Numbered from the stretch's first letter, positions 27,196 to 35,925 are shown. The stretch is 46,000 bases of DNA from Symbiodinium natans (GCA_905221605.1 CAJNDS010002770.1:1-46000); one strand, 5' to 3'. A program made the numbers and translations. The notes: generated from the letters alone by a model not told the origin.

Positions 27196-27458
27196 TGAGG
27201 TGACCACTCTGCTGTTCAGTTTAGGGCTTAGAGTGCAGGGAATAAGGGGCATGTGAAGGAAAAGCGGGGCTTCACGGGGGTCCTAAAGCTTAAACCCTGA
27301 ATAACCCAAAAAATAAACCCTAATCCCCACATAACCTTAAGCGACCCAAAATAACCCTCCCCCCCTTCCTAAAGAAGGAAAAATCAGGGAACACCCTAAA
27401 CCCTAAACCCTCAACCCTAAACTCTAAACCCTAAACCCTAAACCCCAAAACTGCCCGT
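27196..27458. other. Array-rich stretch
   Basis: Degenerate heptamers and a CCCTAAA array (27394-27450). No exon supported. Confidence 0.4.
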
Positions 27459-27547
27459 TGGCCGTCCGGGTTCCAAGTGAACGGGTACCCGGAGGCCTCC
27501 CAGCTCGACGAGGTAGTCCTGAGCTGTGCTGATTTGGAAACCTGCTG
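27459..27547 (-). CDS. Candidate internal exon, unknown gene
   Basis: The minus strand reads QISTAQDYLVELGGLRVPVH then LEPGRP. It begins after GACAGCAG|G and ends at a GC donor-like site just before the array. Not recognised. Confidence 0.45.
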
Positions 27548-27559
27548 TCAAGGTTTACT

Positions 27560-28075
27560 TCGGGTTATTCAGTGCTTTCGTTTTTTTTCGGGTGGGGGGG
27601 ATTGGGGTTTAGGGACTAGCTCGGTTTTATACCGTTGATCGTATTCTACGGCTCATAGGGCTTAGGGTTTTCCAGGTTACCTTATACAGGAAAGCAGACC
27701 CTACACCCTAAACCACGAGAAAAGGACCCAGCTCATGCTCATGATGCTCCCCTCCGGCCTCGTGAACAACCAGCAATCATTGGAGCAGTTGGCTTTGCAA
27801 GCGCCTTGAGCTTGGGGGGGCACATGAAGAGAAAAAGGCCCAGCTGATGCAGCTGATGCTCATGATGCTCAAACCCTAAACCCCAAACTCCAAGCCCTAA
27901 ACTCCAAACCCTAGACAATCACAGCCCAGAGTCTTGGCTGACCGGATAGGACAAGTCAGGGAACCTGGAACTTTCAGGAGCATTAGGGTGTAGGGTTTAG
28001 GGTGTAGGGTTTGGGGTTATGGGTTTAGAGTTCAGGGTTCAGGGTTTAGGGTTGAGGGTTAAGGGTTTATATAGG
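27560..28075. other. Mixed stretch without a firm gene
   Basis: A direct duplication of GATGCTCATGATGCTC-type sequence lies near 27733-27745 and 27850-27870. Both strands have short open blocks; plus reads LMLMMLPSGLVNNQQSLEQL. Arrays occur at 27868-27915 and 27984-28072. No strand can be chosen. Confidence 0.3.
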
Positions 28076-28212
28076 GGTGTTTATCATGTCTTGGATTCTT
28101 CTGAAGCTGTTGGGAATTGTTTGGAACTGCTTTTGGAACCGGAGGAACTCTGGGACTTCAGGCTTCTTGGGGATGCGACATTCTGTGCCAAAAGACTCGG
28201 AAACCACGGCTT
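28076..28212. other. Open block on both strands
   Basis: Plus reads VLDSSEAVGNCLELLLEPEE and minus reads KKPEVPEFLRFQKQFQTIPN. Both stay open for about 45 codons. Since neighbouring coding is minus, minus is favoured, weakly. Confidence 0.3.
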
Positions 28213-28272
28213 AAACCCTAAACCCTAGACCCTAAACCCTAAACCCTGAACCCTAAACCCTAAACCCTAGAC

Positions 28273-28480
28273 CTCAGTGGCCCCCTTCTAGGAATTCGGA
28301 AATCTCCCACGGGGCCCTATGGATTCCTTAGCCCACAGTACTTGGAGGTTCATGGGTACTTGTAGCCCCCAAAATATGTCTACTTATCACCTACTTAGAG
28401 GACTTACACACCTGATAAGTAATTGGGGCTTCTAAGTCTGAACCCCCAAGTAGGCTCGCGCGCAAGGCCAAGCCCTAAAC
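28273..28480. other. Non-coding stretch
   Basis: It contains repeated TAAGTA and ACTTA words around 28375-28450 and no supported exon. Confidence 0.35.
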
Positions 28481-28547
28481 CCCAAACCCCAAACCCTAAA
28501 CCCCAAACTCCATACCCTAAACCCCAAACCCTAAACCAAGGGGCCGT

Positions 28548-28632
28548 GTGAAGACGGGATGGTGCGGGTAGGACAGGCCCTCGAGGAAGTTCACTGCCCG
28601 GAGCATCAGGGCTGGACCACGCCACCAGTCTG
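28548..28632 (-). CDS. Candidate internal exon, unknown gene
   Basis: The minus strand reads DWWRGPALMLRAVNFLEGLS then YPHHPVFTRP. It directly follows an introner-type end (GCTGGGCTACCCAG) and is followed by G|GTTTAGGG, where a TTTAGGG repeat supplies the GT. Family not recognised. Confidence 0.45.
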
Positions 28633-28639
28633 GGTAGCC

Positions 28640-28830
28640 CAGCAAGCCATATGATGACGTGGGTAATATAGGGGGGCTGAATAATTAGAATAGGGTTTTG
28701 GGGGTTCTTATAGTATAATAACTATAAAGGGACCCTAAGGGAATATTATTAGTATTTATTCCGACCCCTATCGTACCCTTTTTTGGGGTTGGTTACTGGT
28801 AGGGTACTACTGGGCTAGCAAGTAGACTCT
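28640..28830 (-). mobile_element. AT-rich segment plus introner remnant
   Basis: 28650-28760 is AT-rich with repeated TATTA words. At 28770-28822 the plus strand has GGGGTTGGTTAC, then TACTACTGGGCTAGCAAG, matching the family 1 introner with its middle deleted. Confidence 0.45.
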
Positions 28831-28879
28831 TAAACCCTAAACCCTAAACCCAAACCCTAAACCCTAAACCCTTAAGCGG

Positions 28880-29030
28880 GTTTTGCTCCTGGATCGGGTC
28901 CCTGCATCTGAGGTACCTTCTTGGGTTTAGGGTTTAGGGTTTAGGGTTTAGGGTTTAGGGTTTTGCGACCTGCAGACCTGCAAACATAGAGTTGCATCCG
29001 CGGTCCACGCGTGCATGCACTTTAGGGTTT
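28880..29030 (-). other. Two very short open blocks between arrays
   Basis: Minus-strand peptides KKVPQMQGPDPGAKP (about 28880-28925) and VHARVDRGCNSMFAGLQVA (about 28970-29025) lie between arrays. They could be micro-exons; support is weak. Confidence 0.2.
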
Positions 29031-29050
29031 AGGGTTTAGGGTTCGGGGTT

Positions 29051-29340
29051 CTTGGTCTGCTAGACATTCGGAAAGAGTGACCATTGAGCCTCAACGCTGT
29101 GCGACTGAACAAACGTCAATTCTCATGCCTAACGAACCCTCGGCAAGCTCAACGGGTCAGTCGCTAGGCGTGCGGTTGTTTAATTTGTTAAATTCGATGT
29201 TAGCAGCAAGCGGCATCAAATTTAAACCGCATGTTCATAATAGCCAGCACTCAACTTTCTGTCTAAAGTCAATGCAAGGCAGTCCGCCCATGCAGCTAAG
29301 ACGAGGGTGTTTGCAGATCTTACCTGCTTTGAAAACACTA
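29051..29340. other. Unassigned stretch
   Basis: A plus-strand frame (29077-29346) is open for 89 codons from a GTG but has no recognisable features, and neighbouring genes are minus. No gene called. Confidence 0.3.
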
Positions 29341-29525
29341 ATATAGCATAATATCATGAAATATACATATACACAAATACATATATATATATATATAATG
29401 TGTACTTATATAGAGTAGAATATAATATGATGTAATATCTATAGTGCAGTAGAACAGAACAGAATAGAACAGAATAGAACAACATAGGATAGGATAGAAT
29501 AGAATAGAATAGAATATAATTGAAC
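29341..29525. repeat. AT-rich and GAACA/GAATA microsatellite
   Basis: TATA-type repeats (29365-29400), then a run of AGAACAGAATAGAACAGAATA units to about 29520. It lies downstream of the CAP gene's stop codon. Confidence 0.85.
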
Positions 29526-29889
29526 AACGAAAAGAGTCATGCAGAGAGTTACACTAAGGACCCCTCAAAAGGGACCATATTGTAGAAGTGACCACGGGAA
29601 TTGATCCTTCACCTCACGGCTTAGGGTTTAGGGTTGCCCTCGCACTTTATGGGCATCCTTGGGCCTGGTACTCTGCACGGTCTTTGGGAACTTCGGGAGC
29701 TGGCGTTCAGAAAGGAACCGAACCCTACACCATAAACCCGCAACGGGGCCTGTCCTACACACAGCTGTGAGGCTTTCTTTGCTTCGTGGTGCCAGACGAT
29801 TCCATAAAGGGGGGGAGTCCGTAGAAAAGCATTCTGAATCACTGCTGTTCGTGGAGATACACCCCACGTGGCGCAGCCGCTTCTCAAAT

Positions 29890-32294
29890 TCAAAAGGCCT
29901 GTGAGAAAAGCATGCTCAGTATCAAGGCTGGAATCTGGGCTTTCAAAGCCTCACCGACGCTTGATGGCAGTTGTGCCGCGGTGGAGGTCGACGTCGAGGA
30001 TGTCTCTGATCCGTCTGTCTGGCTCTCGTTCAAGGGCGGAGTCGCCGTTGAGCTGCTTGTGCTGCTTGTGCTGCCCTCGACTTCCGAGTTGTTGGCGGCG
30101 TCCTGGAGGGGAGTTGTACTCGTAGTGCTCGTCAGGCCTGCCAGTATTTCGGTGTCATTGGAGATGGAAAGGTTCGCGAGTATTTCACTTGCGTTCCGGG
30201 ACCTCAATAGAGCCACCTGCTCCTTACTTCTCCAATCACCTAGGAAGGAACAAGGTTAAAACCTTATTACTCCTACTAAATAAGAAAACCCAAACAGTTT
30301 AAAGCTCCTCTGGGTGGCTGTCAAGATTATGGTCTCTTTGTGTCCCTTTCCTTAATACGGCACCGAGCATTTAGGGTACCCCAAAAGGGGGATCATCATT
30401 TTGACAACCGCCCATCCATTCTGCCACGCAAGGCTCTGCCGTGAGGTCTTGCCCCGCTTTCAAGGCAGGAAATCGCGTGGAGAGGATGGACAAGTCCCGG
30501 CCTGGGCTGCCCAGGAACCGACCTAAACCTACCTAAACCCCCTAAACCCCCTAAACCCCCTGAACCCCCTAAACCCCCTAAACCCCCTAAACCCCCTAAA
30601 CCCTAAACCCCTAAACCCTAAACCCTAAACCCTAAACCTCCAAACCCTAAACCTCCAAGCCCTAAACCCCTAAACCCTAAATGAGGGCACTACTAGGGCA
30701 TCCTACTACTGCGCATCCTAGCGGCACATCTGCTGCGTCGCCGTCTCACTCCGTGGTTTCAAATTGGCCTCCCAAGCCTCTGGGCCCTTGTGTCCCTGGT
30801 GAGGCCAAGAGAAGTCCTAGGTTGCTTAGGGTTTTGGGCTTAGGGTTTGGGGTTTAGGGTTTAGGGTTTAGAGTTTAGGGTTTAGGGTTTAGGGTCTAGG
30901 ATTTAAAAATGCGTGCCCCTGGTTTGCTTACAGGGGGCTTAGTAGGGAACCGGAACCTCCCCCCCAAAAAAAGGGGAATCAGGGGGCACTACTGGGCGAA
31001 ACCGAGCGACGCACACGGTGATGGGAGCGGAGAGCGTGTCGTCGAAGCCACAGCCCACCATGGAGTGGTTGTGCCAAAGCAGGATCACCATGTGGCCACT
31101 GTTGTAGGAGCCACCGCTATTCCTTAAGGTAGCCCTATAGTAACCCAGACTCCAAGGGTACCTCTTAGTTGGACTTGGCGACTGTGTAAGGGAACCTTGA
31201 GCCAAAAAAAGGAAGCCTAAACCGTAAACCCTAAACCCTATAAACCCTAAACCCTAAACCCTATGAACCCTAAACCCTAAACCCTAATCCCCGGCTACCA
31301 AGATGCTGAACAGCTGGAATGCTGAAGTTGTGCACCCCGATCTCTTGGTACCAGGCATTCACGCCGCGTGTGCAGCTGGATGTCCCCCAGGTCAGCACCT
31401 CCGTATACTCCTCGGCTTAGGGGGGGGGTTAGGGTTTAGGGTTTAGGGTTTAGGGTTTAGGGTGTGGGGTTTGGGGCTTCGGGGAGTTGTACAGTAACCT
31501 GGGGGAATGAAAGGTGAACCTTTGGGACTGGAATTGGGAGTAAAGAAGCCCCAAAAAAAGGTTATAAAGGTACCTAAACTCTAAACCCTAAACCCTAAAC
31601 CCTAAACCCTACTTAGCTAAGACTCGGGGTAGAAGCTGCCTCCCCAACCCGAGTGGATCGAAGGCTTGTCCGGTTTCTGCGCCCAGGCCTGGGCGCTCGA
31701 GGCGATTCCTTCGTGGTAGATCACGGGCGGCGCGTCGTGTAGGCACCGAAAGAAGTTGATGTTGGCCATGCAGCACTCCTGGCCGCTCATTCCCCAGCAA
31801 GAGGGAGGCTCCAAGATTTCCCAAGGCTGTTGGAGAAAGCTCGGCTCGTAGCCGTACTTTGCCAGGAAGGTCGGCTGGTCGAAGATGACCTCCTGGTACG
31901 AGCCGTAGCATTCCCGCAACCTCTGACAGAACACCCCGCCCATGTCCTCTGAGCAGTCGCTGTTGAAGCGCTGCGTGCAGACATGCGTGTCATTGTAGCT
32001 TGTCATCTTGTAGTAGCTCAAGCTGGCGCTCCCCCAGACCGTGTTGCACACGTCCCCGTCTTCAATGGGCCCTACACATTGCCAAGGTTCGCTCTGGATA
32101 TAGTCACAGGCGGCAGGACACAGGGTGTGCGCATCCCCCGTCCTGTCACATGCGACGCTTGTACCATCATCCAATGTCACAGTGAGATTGGGATCTCCAC
32201 TTCTTAAAACCGATCGTGGCCACTTGCACTTGTAGATCTTAGCCGCCTGCAGGAACGCGGGCAGGACCAGAAACCATGACAAGCTTGGGGGCAT
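29890..32294 (-). CDS. Secreted CAP/SCP-domain protein, six exons
   Basis: Exons 32294-31626, 31410-31307, 31122-30993, 30795-30723, 30501-30409 and 30239-29890 join in frame to 472 residues plus stop. The start at 32294 puts a signal peptide first (MPPSLSWFLVLPAFLQAA); an in-frame ATG at 32348 would add 18 residues. A Cys-rich N-terminal region follows. The CAP domain runs from HEGIASSAQAWAQ and IHSGWGGSFYP (exon 1), through CTRGVNAWYQEIG (exon 2) and the signature GHMVILLWHNHSMVGCGF (exon 3), to VARFRP|GHKGPEAWEANLK (exons 3-4). The tail is Ser/Thr/Asn-rich with NAS, NLS and NDT sites. Donors are GA, GC, GT, GC and GT; acceptors are all AG|G. CAP proteins are secreted and bind sterols or partners; the role here is unknown. 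Confidence 0.85.
30240..30408 (-). other. CAP intron 5
   Basis: 169 nt, GT-AG, with GGT at both edges. It has no telomere-type array. One of the few array-free introns here. Confidence 0.65.
30502..30722 (-). other. CAP intron 4, mostly CCCTAAA-type repeat
   Basis: 221 nt, GC donor, CCCAG|G acceptor. Its middle (30530-30682) is an array whose right part is CCCTAAA and whose left part is the 9-mer CCCCCTAAA. The acceptor end reads CTGGGCAGCCCAG, an introner-type end. Confidence 0.7.
30796..30992 (-). other. CAP intron 3 with TTTAGGG array
   Basis: 197 nt, GT donor inside an introner-like start (CCCA|GTAGTGCC), CACCAG|G acceptor. A TTTAGGG array lies at 30830-30902. The introner part is eroded. 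Confidence 0.65.
31123..31306 (-). mobile_element. CAP intron 2: introner split by an array
   Basis: 184 nt. The edges are GCAT and GAAT. The 5' end CTTGGTAGCC is cut off from the rest of the element by a CCCTAAA array (plus strand 31217-31290); then GGCTCAAGGTTCCC and the 3' end GGGCTACCTTAAG follow. GC donor, AG|G acceptor; the join Q|NSGG is in frame. Confidence 0.8.
31411..31625 (-). other. CAP intron 1 with inverted arrays
   Basis: 215 nt with GAGT duplicated at both edges; GA donor and GAG acceptor. The plus strand has TTTAGGG (31423-31475) at one end and CCCTAAA (31577-31612) at the other. Splicing joins CCC|GAG in frame. Confidence 0.75.
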
Positions 32295-32382
32295 TGTGGG
32301 CCTGACGCAACTGTCGCCCTGAGCCACACTCTGTCTGGACATGGTCATCGAGTGGGCAAGCCTCAACAGCCAAGAGAAAGCA

Positions 32383-32440
32383 AAACCCTAAACCCTGAAC
32401 CCTGAACCCTGAACCCTAAACCCTAAAACCCGATCCTAAC
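32383..32440 (-). repeat. CCCTAAA/CCCTGAA array
   Basis: A short array just 5' of the CAP gene's first exon. Confidence 0.85.
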
Positions 32441-32463
32441 TAAGCCCTAAAGCCGACCCATGA

Positions 32464-32552
32464 GCCTTCCGGCAGAGGCACCTACCATGGGACTCTGACC
32501 TCCAGCTTGCAAGGGCCCCTCTTGCTCCAAGCGGGATCGCGTCGGGCTTGAA
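32464..32552 (-). CDS. Candidate exon 5' of the CAP gene
   Basis: The minus strand reads RRDPAWSKRGPCKLEVRVPW and ends at CCATG|GTAGGTG, a good GT donor. It is either the last coding part of the next gene upstream or a leader exon. Not recognised. Confidence 0.4.
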
Positions 32553-32559
32553 ATGGTAA

Positions 32560-32808
32560 ACCCTTAACTCTAAACCCTAAAACCCAAAACCCAAAAACCC
32601 AAAAACCCCAAAACCCAAAAACCCAAAAACCCTACAACCCTACAACCCTACAACCTTACAACCCTACAACCCTACAACCCTAAAACCCTAAAACCCTAAA
32701 ACCCTAAAACCCTAAAACCCTAAAACCCTACAACCCTAAAACCCTAAAACCCAAAAACCCAAAAACCCAAAAACCCAAAAACCCGAAAACCCTGAACCCT
32801 AAACCACA
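32560..32808 (-). repeat. Octamer-variant CCCTAAAA/CCCTACAA array
   Basis: About 250 bp in which the unit is mostly eight bases: CCCAAAAA, CCCTACAA and CCCTAAAA in runs. This differs from the usual heptamer. Confidence 0.92.
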
Positions 32809-32980
32809 ACGCTTGCGCGCAGTGCGCCGCCGCAGTGCGCCGCCGCAAAAAAAACCGCGCTGTTCAAGATGCACGGGCTCTGCACTACGATTTGCTTACG
32901 AACCCTCAAAAGTAGAGAAAGCCCCATATTACCATTACAAGGAAGACTCTTTTCGATTTTTTGAAGGGTTCTTAAGCAAA
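32809..32980. other. Non-coding stretch with short duplication
   Basis: It contains GCAGTGCGCCGCC twice in tandem (about 32819-32847) and a poly-A, and otherwise nothing I can support. Confidence 0.4.
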
Positions 32981-33065
32981 CCCTAAACCCTAAACCCTAA
33001 ACCCTAAACCCTAAACCCTAAACCCTAAACCCTAAACCCTAAACCCTAAACCCTAAACCCTAAAC
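32980..33065 (-). repeat. CCCTAAA array
   Basis: Twelve near-perfect heptamers. Confidence 0.95.
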
Positions 33066-33067
33066 AA

Positions 33068-33148
33068 CTCTCGTGACCGCTCGCCACTTGGCTTTTGTCC
33101 CCGAAGGAGCGGCTCCAGTTCTGGAGCGGACTTCCAGGGCATTGTCAC
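33068..33148 (-). CDS. Candidate internal exon, unknown gene
   Basis: It starts after TGTTGAG|G at 33148 and reads VTMPWKSAPELEPLLRGQKP. A CCCTAAA array lies on its left and a TTTAGGG array on its right, so it is an island between two arrays. Confidence 0.45.
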
Positions 33149-33159
33149 CTCAACACATT

Positions 33160-33256
33160 GGGGGTTTAGGGTTTAGGGTTTAGGGTTTAGGGTTTAGGGT
33201 TTAGGGTTTAGGGTTGAGGGTTTAGGGTTTAGGGTTTAGGGTTTAGGGTTTAGGTT
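33160..33256 (+). repeat. TTTAGGG array
   Basis: About 97 bp, near-perfect. Confidence 0.95.
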
Positions 33257-33280
33257 TTAGTGACTGGGCTCCTTACCCCA

Positions 33281-33374
33281 TACCAGGATGGGCTATATAC
33301 CCTATCATCTCTTTAAAAGGGCCCTTTATAGGGTTTATCATGGGGATTTTAAGGCCTAGTAACCCATCCTGGTA
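33281..33374. mobile_element. MITE-like element
   Basis: TACCAGGATGGG at 33281-33292 is mirrored perfectly by CCCATCCTGGTA at 33363-33374. The 94 bp span also has inner symmetry (TATAGGG, GGGCCC). Too short to encode a transposase. No target duplication was defined. Confidence 0.55.
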
Positions 33375-33494
33375 CCCTGGGATCCAGTAGATCCTCTTAA
33401 GGGTTCCGAACAAAAAAACAATTTTAGTAAACGGTACTATTTGGGGGCTCTATTTTTTTGGATCCCCCCAGAGGTCCGGGCCTACGTGAGGCTT
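33375..33494. other. Stretch beside the MITE-like element
   Basis: It carries GGATCCAGTAGATCC and TTTGGATCC words that recur near 33990-34015, suggesting a second fragment of the same repeat. Confidence 0.35.
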
Positions 33495-33680
33495 CTAAAT
33501 GAATCATGGCGGTGTACCCTACACCCGAAAAACTTGTAGGGGTTGGACATGTTCAAAAAGGGGGTGCAGAGAGCTAATGCCATTTTGGGGTCTTTTTGGC
33601 TGCAGTGGAACCATGTCTTTGCGCGGTGATGAACTAGACTCCACATTCTTGGAGGATTCTTTGGGGGCGCTGTCTAAGCC
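33495..33680 (-). CDS. Candidate exon, unknown gene
   Basis: The minus strand is open for about 55 codons, reading SSKNVESSSSPRKDMVPLQP and ending in a TAG near 33520. Ser-rich and basic. A plus frame is open as well, so confidence is low. Confidence 0.3.
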
Positions 33681-33744
33681 CTAAACCCTATAAACCCTAG
33701 ACTCTATGATGTCCTCTTTTGGAGGTGAAACCCTCAACCCTAGA

Positions 33745-33890
33745 CCCTAGACCACGAAGCTGCGTTTTGTGGGTCCCAGAGATTTGAAACCTGGCTGGCA
33801 ACCACCCGGGCGGGCCTGTAGGATTGCAAGTCCTGCGAGAGATGGCCCGCGCCGCCGAACTCACGCAGCAACACCTCAGTCTCTGAAGGG
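33745..33890 (-). CDS. Candidate internal exon, unknown gene
   Basis: The minus strand reads SETEVLLREFGGAGHLSQDL and continues to LWDPQNAASW. Good amino-acid texture, bounded by degenerate arrays. Not recognised. Confidence 0.4.
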
Positions 33891-33899
33891 TTTAGGGTC

Positions 33900-34150
33900 T
33901 TGGGGGCTTCCCAGACCCTGGGAGGATCTAACAAGTAGAGCCCCCACATCATACCCTATACTGCTACTGGGCTACTTTTGGGAATCCCTTAAGGGGATCT
34001 ACTTTTTGGATCCTGGCGGGGTCTGGGCTATATAGGGTTTTAGGGCTCAGGCTCATCCGGCAAAGTGCCCGACGGCCTCTTGAATCCAGGGGAGGGAACA
34101 GGCATGCAAGAGGACTTTTCCCCCTGGGAGGGACCCCCTGAGGCAAAAAA
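33900..34150. other. Repeat fragments and one weak open block
   Basis: An introner-type CTACTGGGCTACTTTTGG occurs near 33965, then a GGATCTACTTTTTGGATCC fragment. 34045-34140 is open on minus, but Pro/Arg-rich and unconvincing. Confidence 0.3.
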
Positions 34151-34640
34151 ACACAATAATGTATGTATATATGTGTTTATACATATATGACATATATATA
34201 TATATATGTACATATATATATATATATAAATGTGTGTGTATATGATAAGTTCACCGAATCGTAAAAGTCATAATCGTAGCAACAAATCTTATAGTCAATA
34301 ATGCAACCACAGCAAACAAAACAACGCGAACCAACTCCGCTTGGCATGGTTATCATCATACTCAGCGCCAAAAAGCAAATAATCGCTAAACACACACAAG
34401 AATGGCCGTTTAATACCAATAGTAGTAGAAGTACATTGAAACTCCGAATAATCGTAACAACAATGCTTATTTGAAAACTCACACAAATCGCAATGAGAAG
34501 AAGAAGAAGAAGAATAAGCAGAGCGAACTCGGTTTGGCATTGCTGGTTGCAGCCGCGGAGCTGCCCCATCACTTCGGATCTCGATGCACGAGATGGTCGA
34601 GTGACCCGCCTGAACCCACAATTGCAGCCCCCCTCCTCAG
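34151..34640. other. AT-rich island
   Basis: A (TA)n tract (34165-34232), then about 300 bp of unusually AT-rich, non-repeat sequence with ATAATCGTA-type words repeated, and a (GAA)n run near 34497-34513. No coding is supported; the minus frame is Leu/Cys-rich. Confidence 0.45.
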
Positions 34641-34659
34641 GCCCCGTTTAGGGGGGGGT

Positions 34660-35185
34660 GTTAGGGTTTAGGGTTTAGGGTTTAGGGTTTAGCGTCTGGG
34701 GTTCAGGGTTTAGGGTTTGGACCTCAGGAGTTCTCGTGTTTTTGGGTTGAGTCCCAGATTGTTGGCAAGGACTTTTGAGGGATTCATGGCAGCTTAGGGG
34801 AGCCATTGCTAAATCCTCAGTCAAGAGCGGAGTCCTCCACTTTGCACCGTGGGGGGGGGGGGGGTATGTAATATATCTATATATAAATACCATAAATAAA
34901 CAAATAAATAAATAAATGCACTGTTTCCTGCAACACGCAGTCAGCAGGCGGAACCACGAGGAAGCATGAGAGCTTGCACGGAGAAGGGCCATCAAAGTCG
35001 GCAAGCGATGTAACCCTGAAACCTAAACCCTAAACGCTCCTAAAGCCTCCTAAACCCAAAAACCTAAACACTAAACCTTAAACCCTAAACCCTAAACCCT
35101 ATAAGCCCTAAACCCTAAACCCCATGAGCCCTAAACCCTAAAGCCTAAAGACTAAACCTTAGACCCTAAACCCTAAACCCTAAAG
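34660..35185 (-). other. Arrays and two weak open blocks
   Basis: TTTAGGG (34660-34720), (AATA)n (34890-34917) and degenerate CCCTAAA (35020-35185). Minus-strand peptides MAPLSCHESLKSPCQQSG (about 34740-34805) and LMALLRASSHASSWFRLLTA (about 34925-35005) could be exons. Confidence 0.3.
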
Positions 35186-35199
35186 CCAAGGGTAGGCCA

Positions 35200-35290
35200 A
35201 GGCGCTGCGAGACGTGACCACACGGCGGGGCTGAGCTGAAGCGCACGGCCTGGGCTCATCTTCGAAGAGCGCAGGCTGAGCAAAAAGAAC
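35200..35290 (-). CDS. Candidate exon, unknown gene
   Basis: The minus strand reads QPALFEDEPRPCASAQPRRV. It may follow the start exon at 35380-35462 in the same transcript. Confidence 0.3.
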
Positions 35291-35379
35291 ATACGGTTTA
35301 GGATTTAGGGTTTAGGGTTCAGGGTTTAGGGTTTAAGGTTTAGGGTTTACGCTTTAGGGGTTAGGGCATAGGGTTTAGG

Positions 35380-35462
35380 GCTTTTTCAGCTGCTTCAGAC
35401 ACCCAGCAAGACACATAAGAAGCGCATGCCAGAGCCACCCAAGCCAGATAGCTTCGAACCAT
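35380..35462 (-). CDS. Possible first exon with signal peptide
   Basis: An ATG at 35462 on the minus strand opens MVRSYLAWVALACASYVSCW then VSEAAEKA. A short basic start, a hydrophobic core and small residues are typical of a signal peptide. It runs into a TTTAGGG-type array. Confidence 0.4.
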
Positions 35463-35571
35463 GTTCCCTGGCTCTAATTAGAGGCTTTGGGCCGAGTTTC
35501 AGTAGGGTTTAGGGTTTAGGGTTTAGAGTTTATTGTTTAGGGTTTAGGGTTTAGGGCATTCAACGCTCTCG

Positions 35572-35663
35572 GCACCCCCACACACCAGGTACCGGATCAT
35601 GTTTCCGTGGCCGATGACCACCTGCGCAAGGCCAGGGCGCTGGCAGATCGGACTGACATGGTC
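35572..35663 (-). CDS. Histidine-phosphatase (PGAM-like) exon
   Basis: It begins after GGGAG|GACC at 35663 and reads PGLAQVVIGHGNMIRYLVCG. The VVIGHGNMIRYL segment resembles the second-half GH-N-x-IRY motif of PGAM5-type mutase-like phosphatases. The N-terminal RHG motif is not in this exon and was not found nearby, so the gene is incomplete as read. Upstream block 35805-35925 may join through GCC|GA. Confidence 0.5.
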
Positions 35664-35674
35664 CTCCCCCCCGG

Positions 35675-35728
35675 GTTTAGGGTTTAGGGTTTAGGGTTTA
35701 GGGTTTAGGGTTTAGGGTTTAGGGCTAC
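35675..35728 (+). repeat. TTTAGGG array
   Basis: Seven heptamers next to the PGAM-like exon. Confidence 0.93.
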
Positions 35729-35804
35729 TACTCCCCCCCCTAGGTTCCCCCTTAAATGACCCTAATTAAGCTTACTTAATTAAGCCTGAATTAAAACGAA
35801 CCCC

Positions 35805-35925
35805 CAAGTGTGAACTCGGCTTGGACTGCCACGAAGGGAGGAATCGCCACAAACGGTTCCAACATCGGGGAAGTACGATTGGCGGGATACTCAGGGAAGA
35901 CAGCTAGGCTCAAATTCAACAGGCT
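35805..35925 (-). CDS. Candidate exon upstream of PGAM-like exon
   Basis: The minus strand reads AVFPEYPANRTSPMLEPFVA then IPPFVAVQAEF. A GA donor after GCC would join phase 0 to the PGAM-like exon. Not recognised on its own. Confidence 0.4.
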
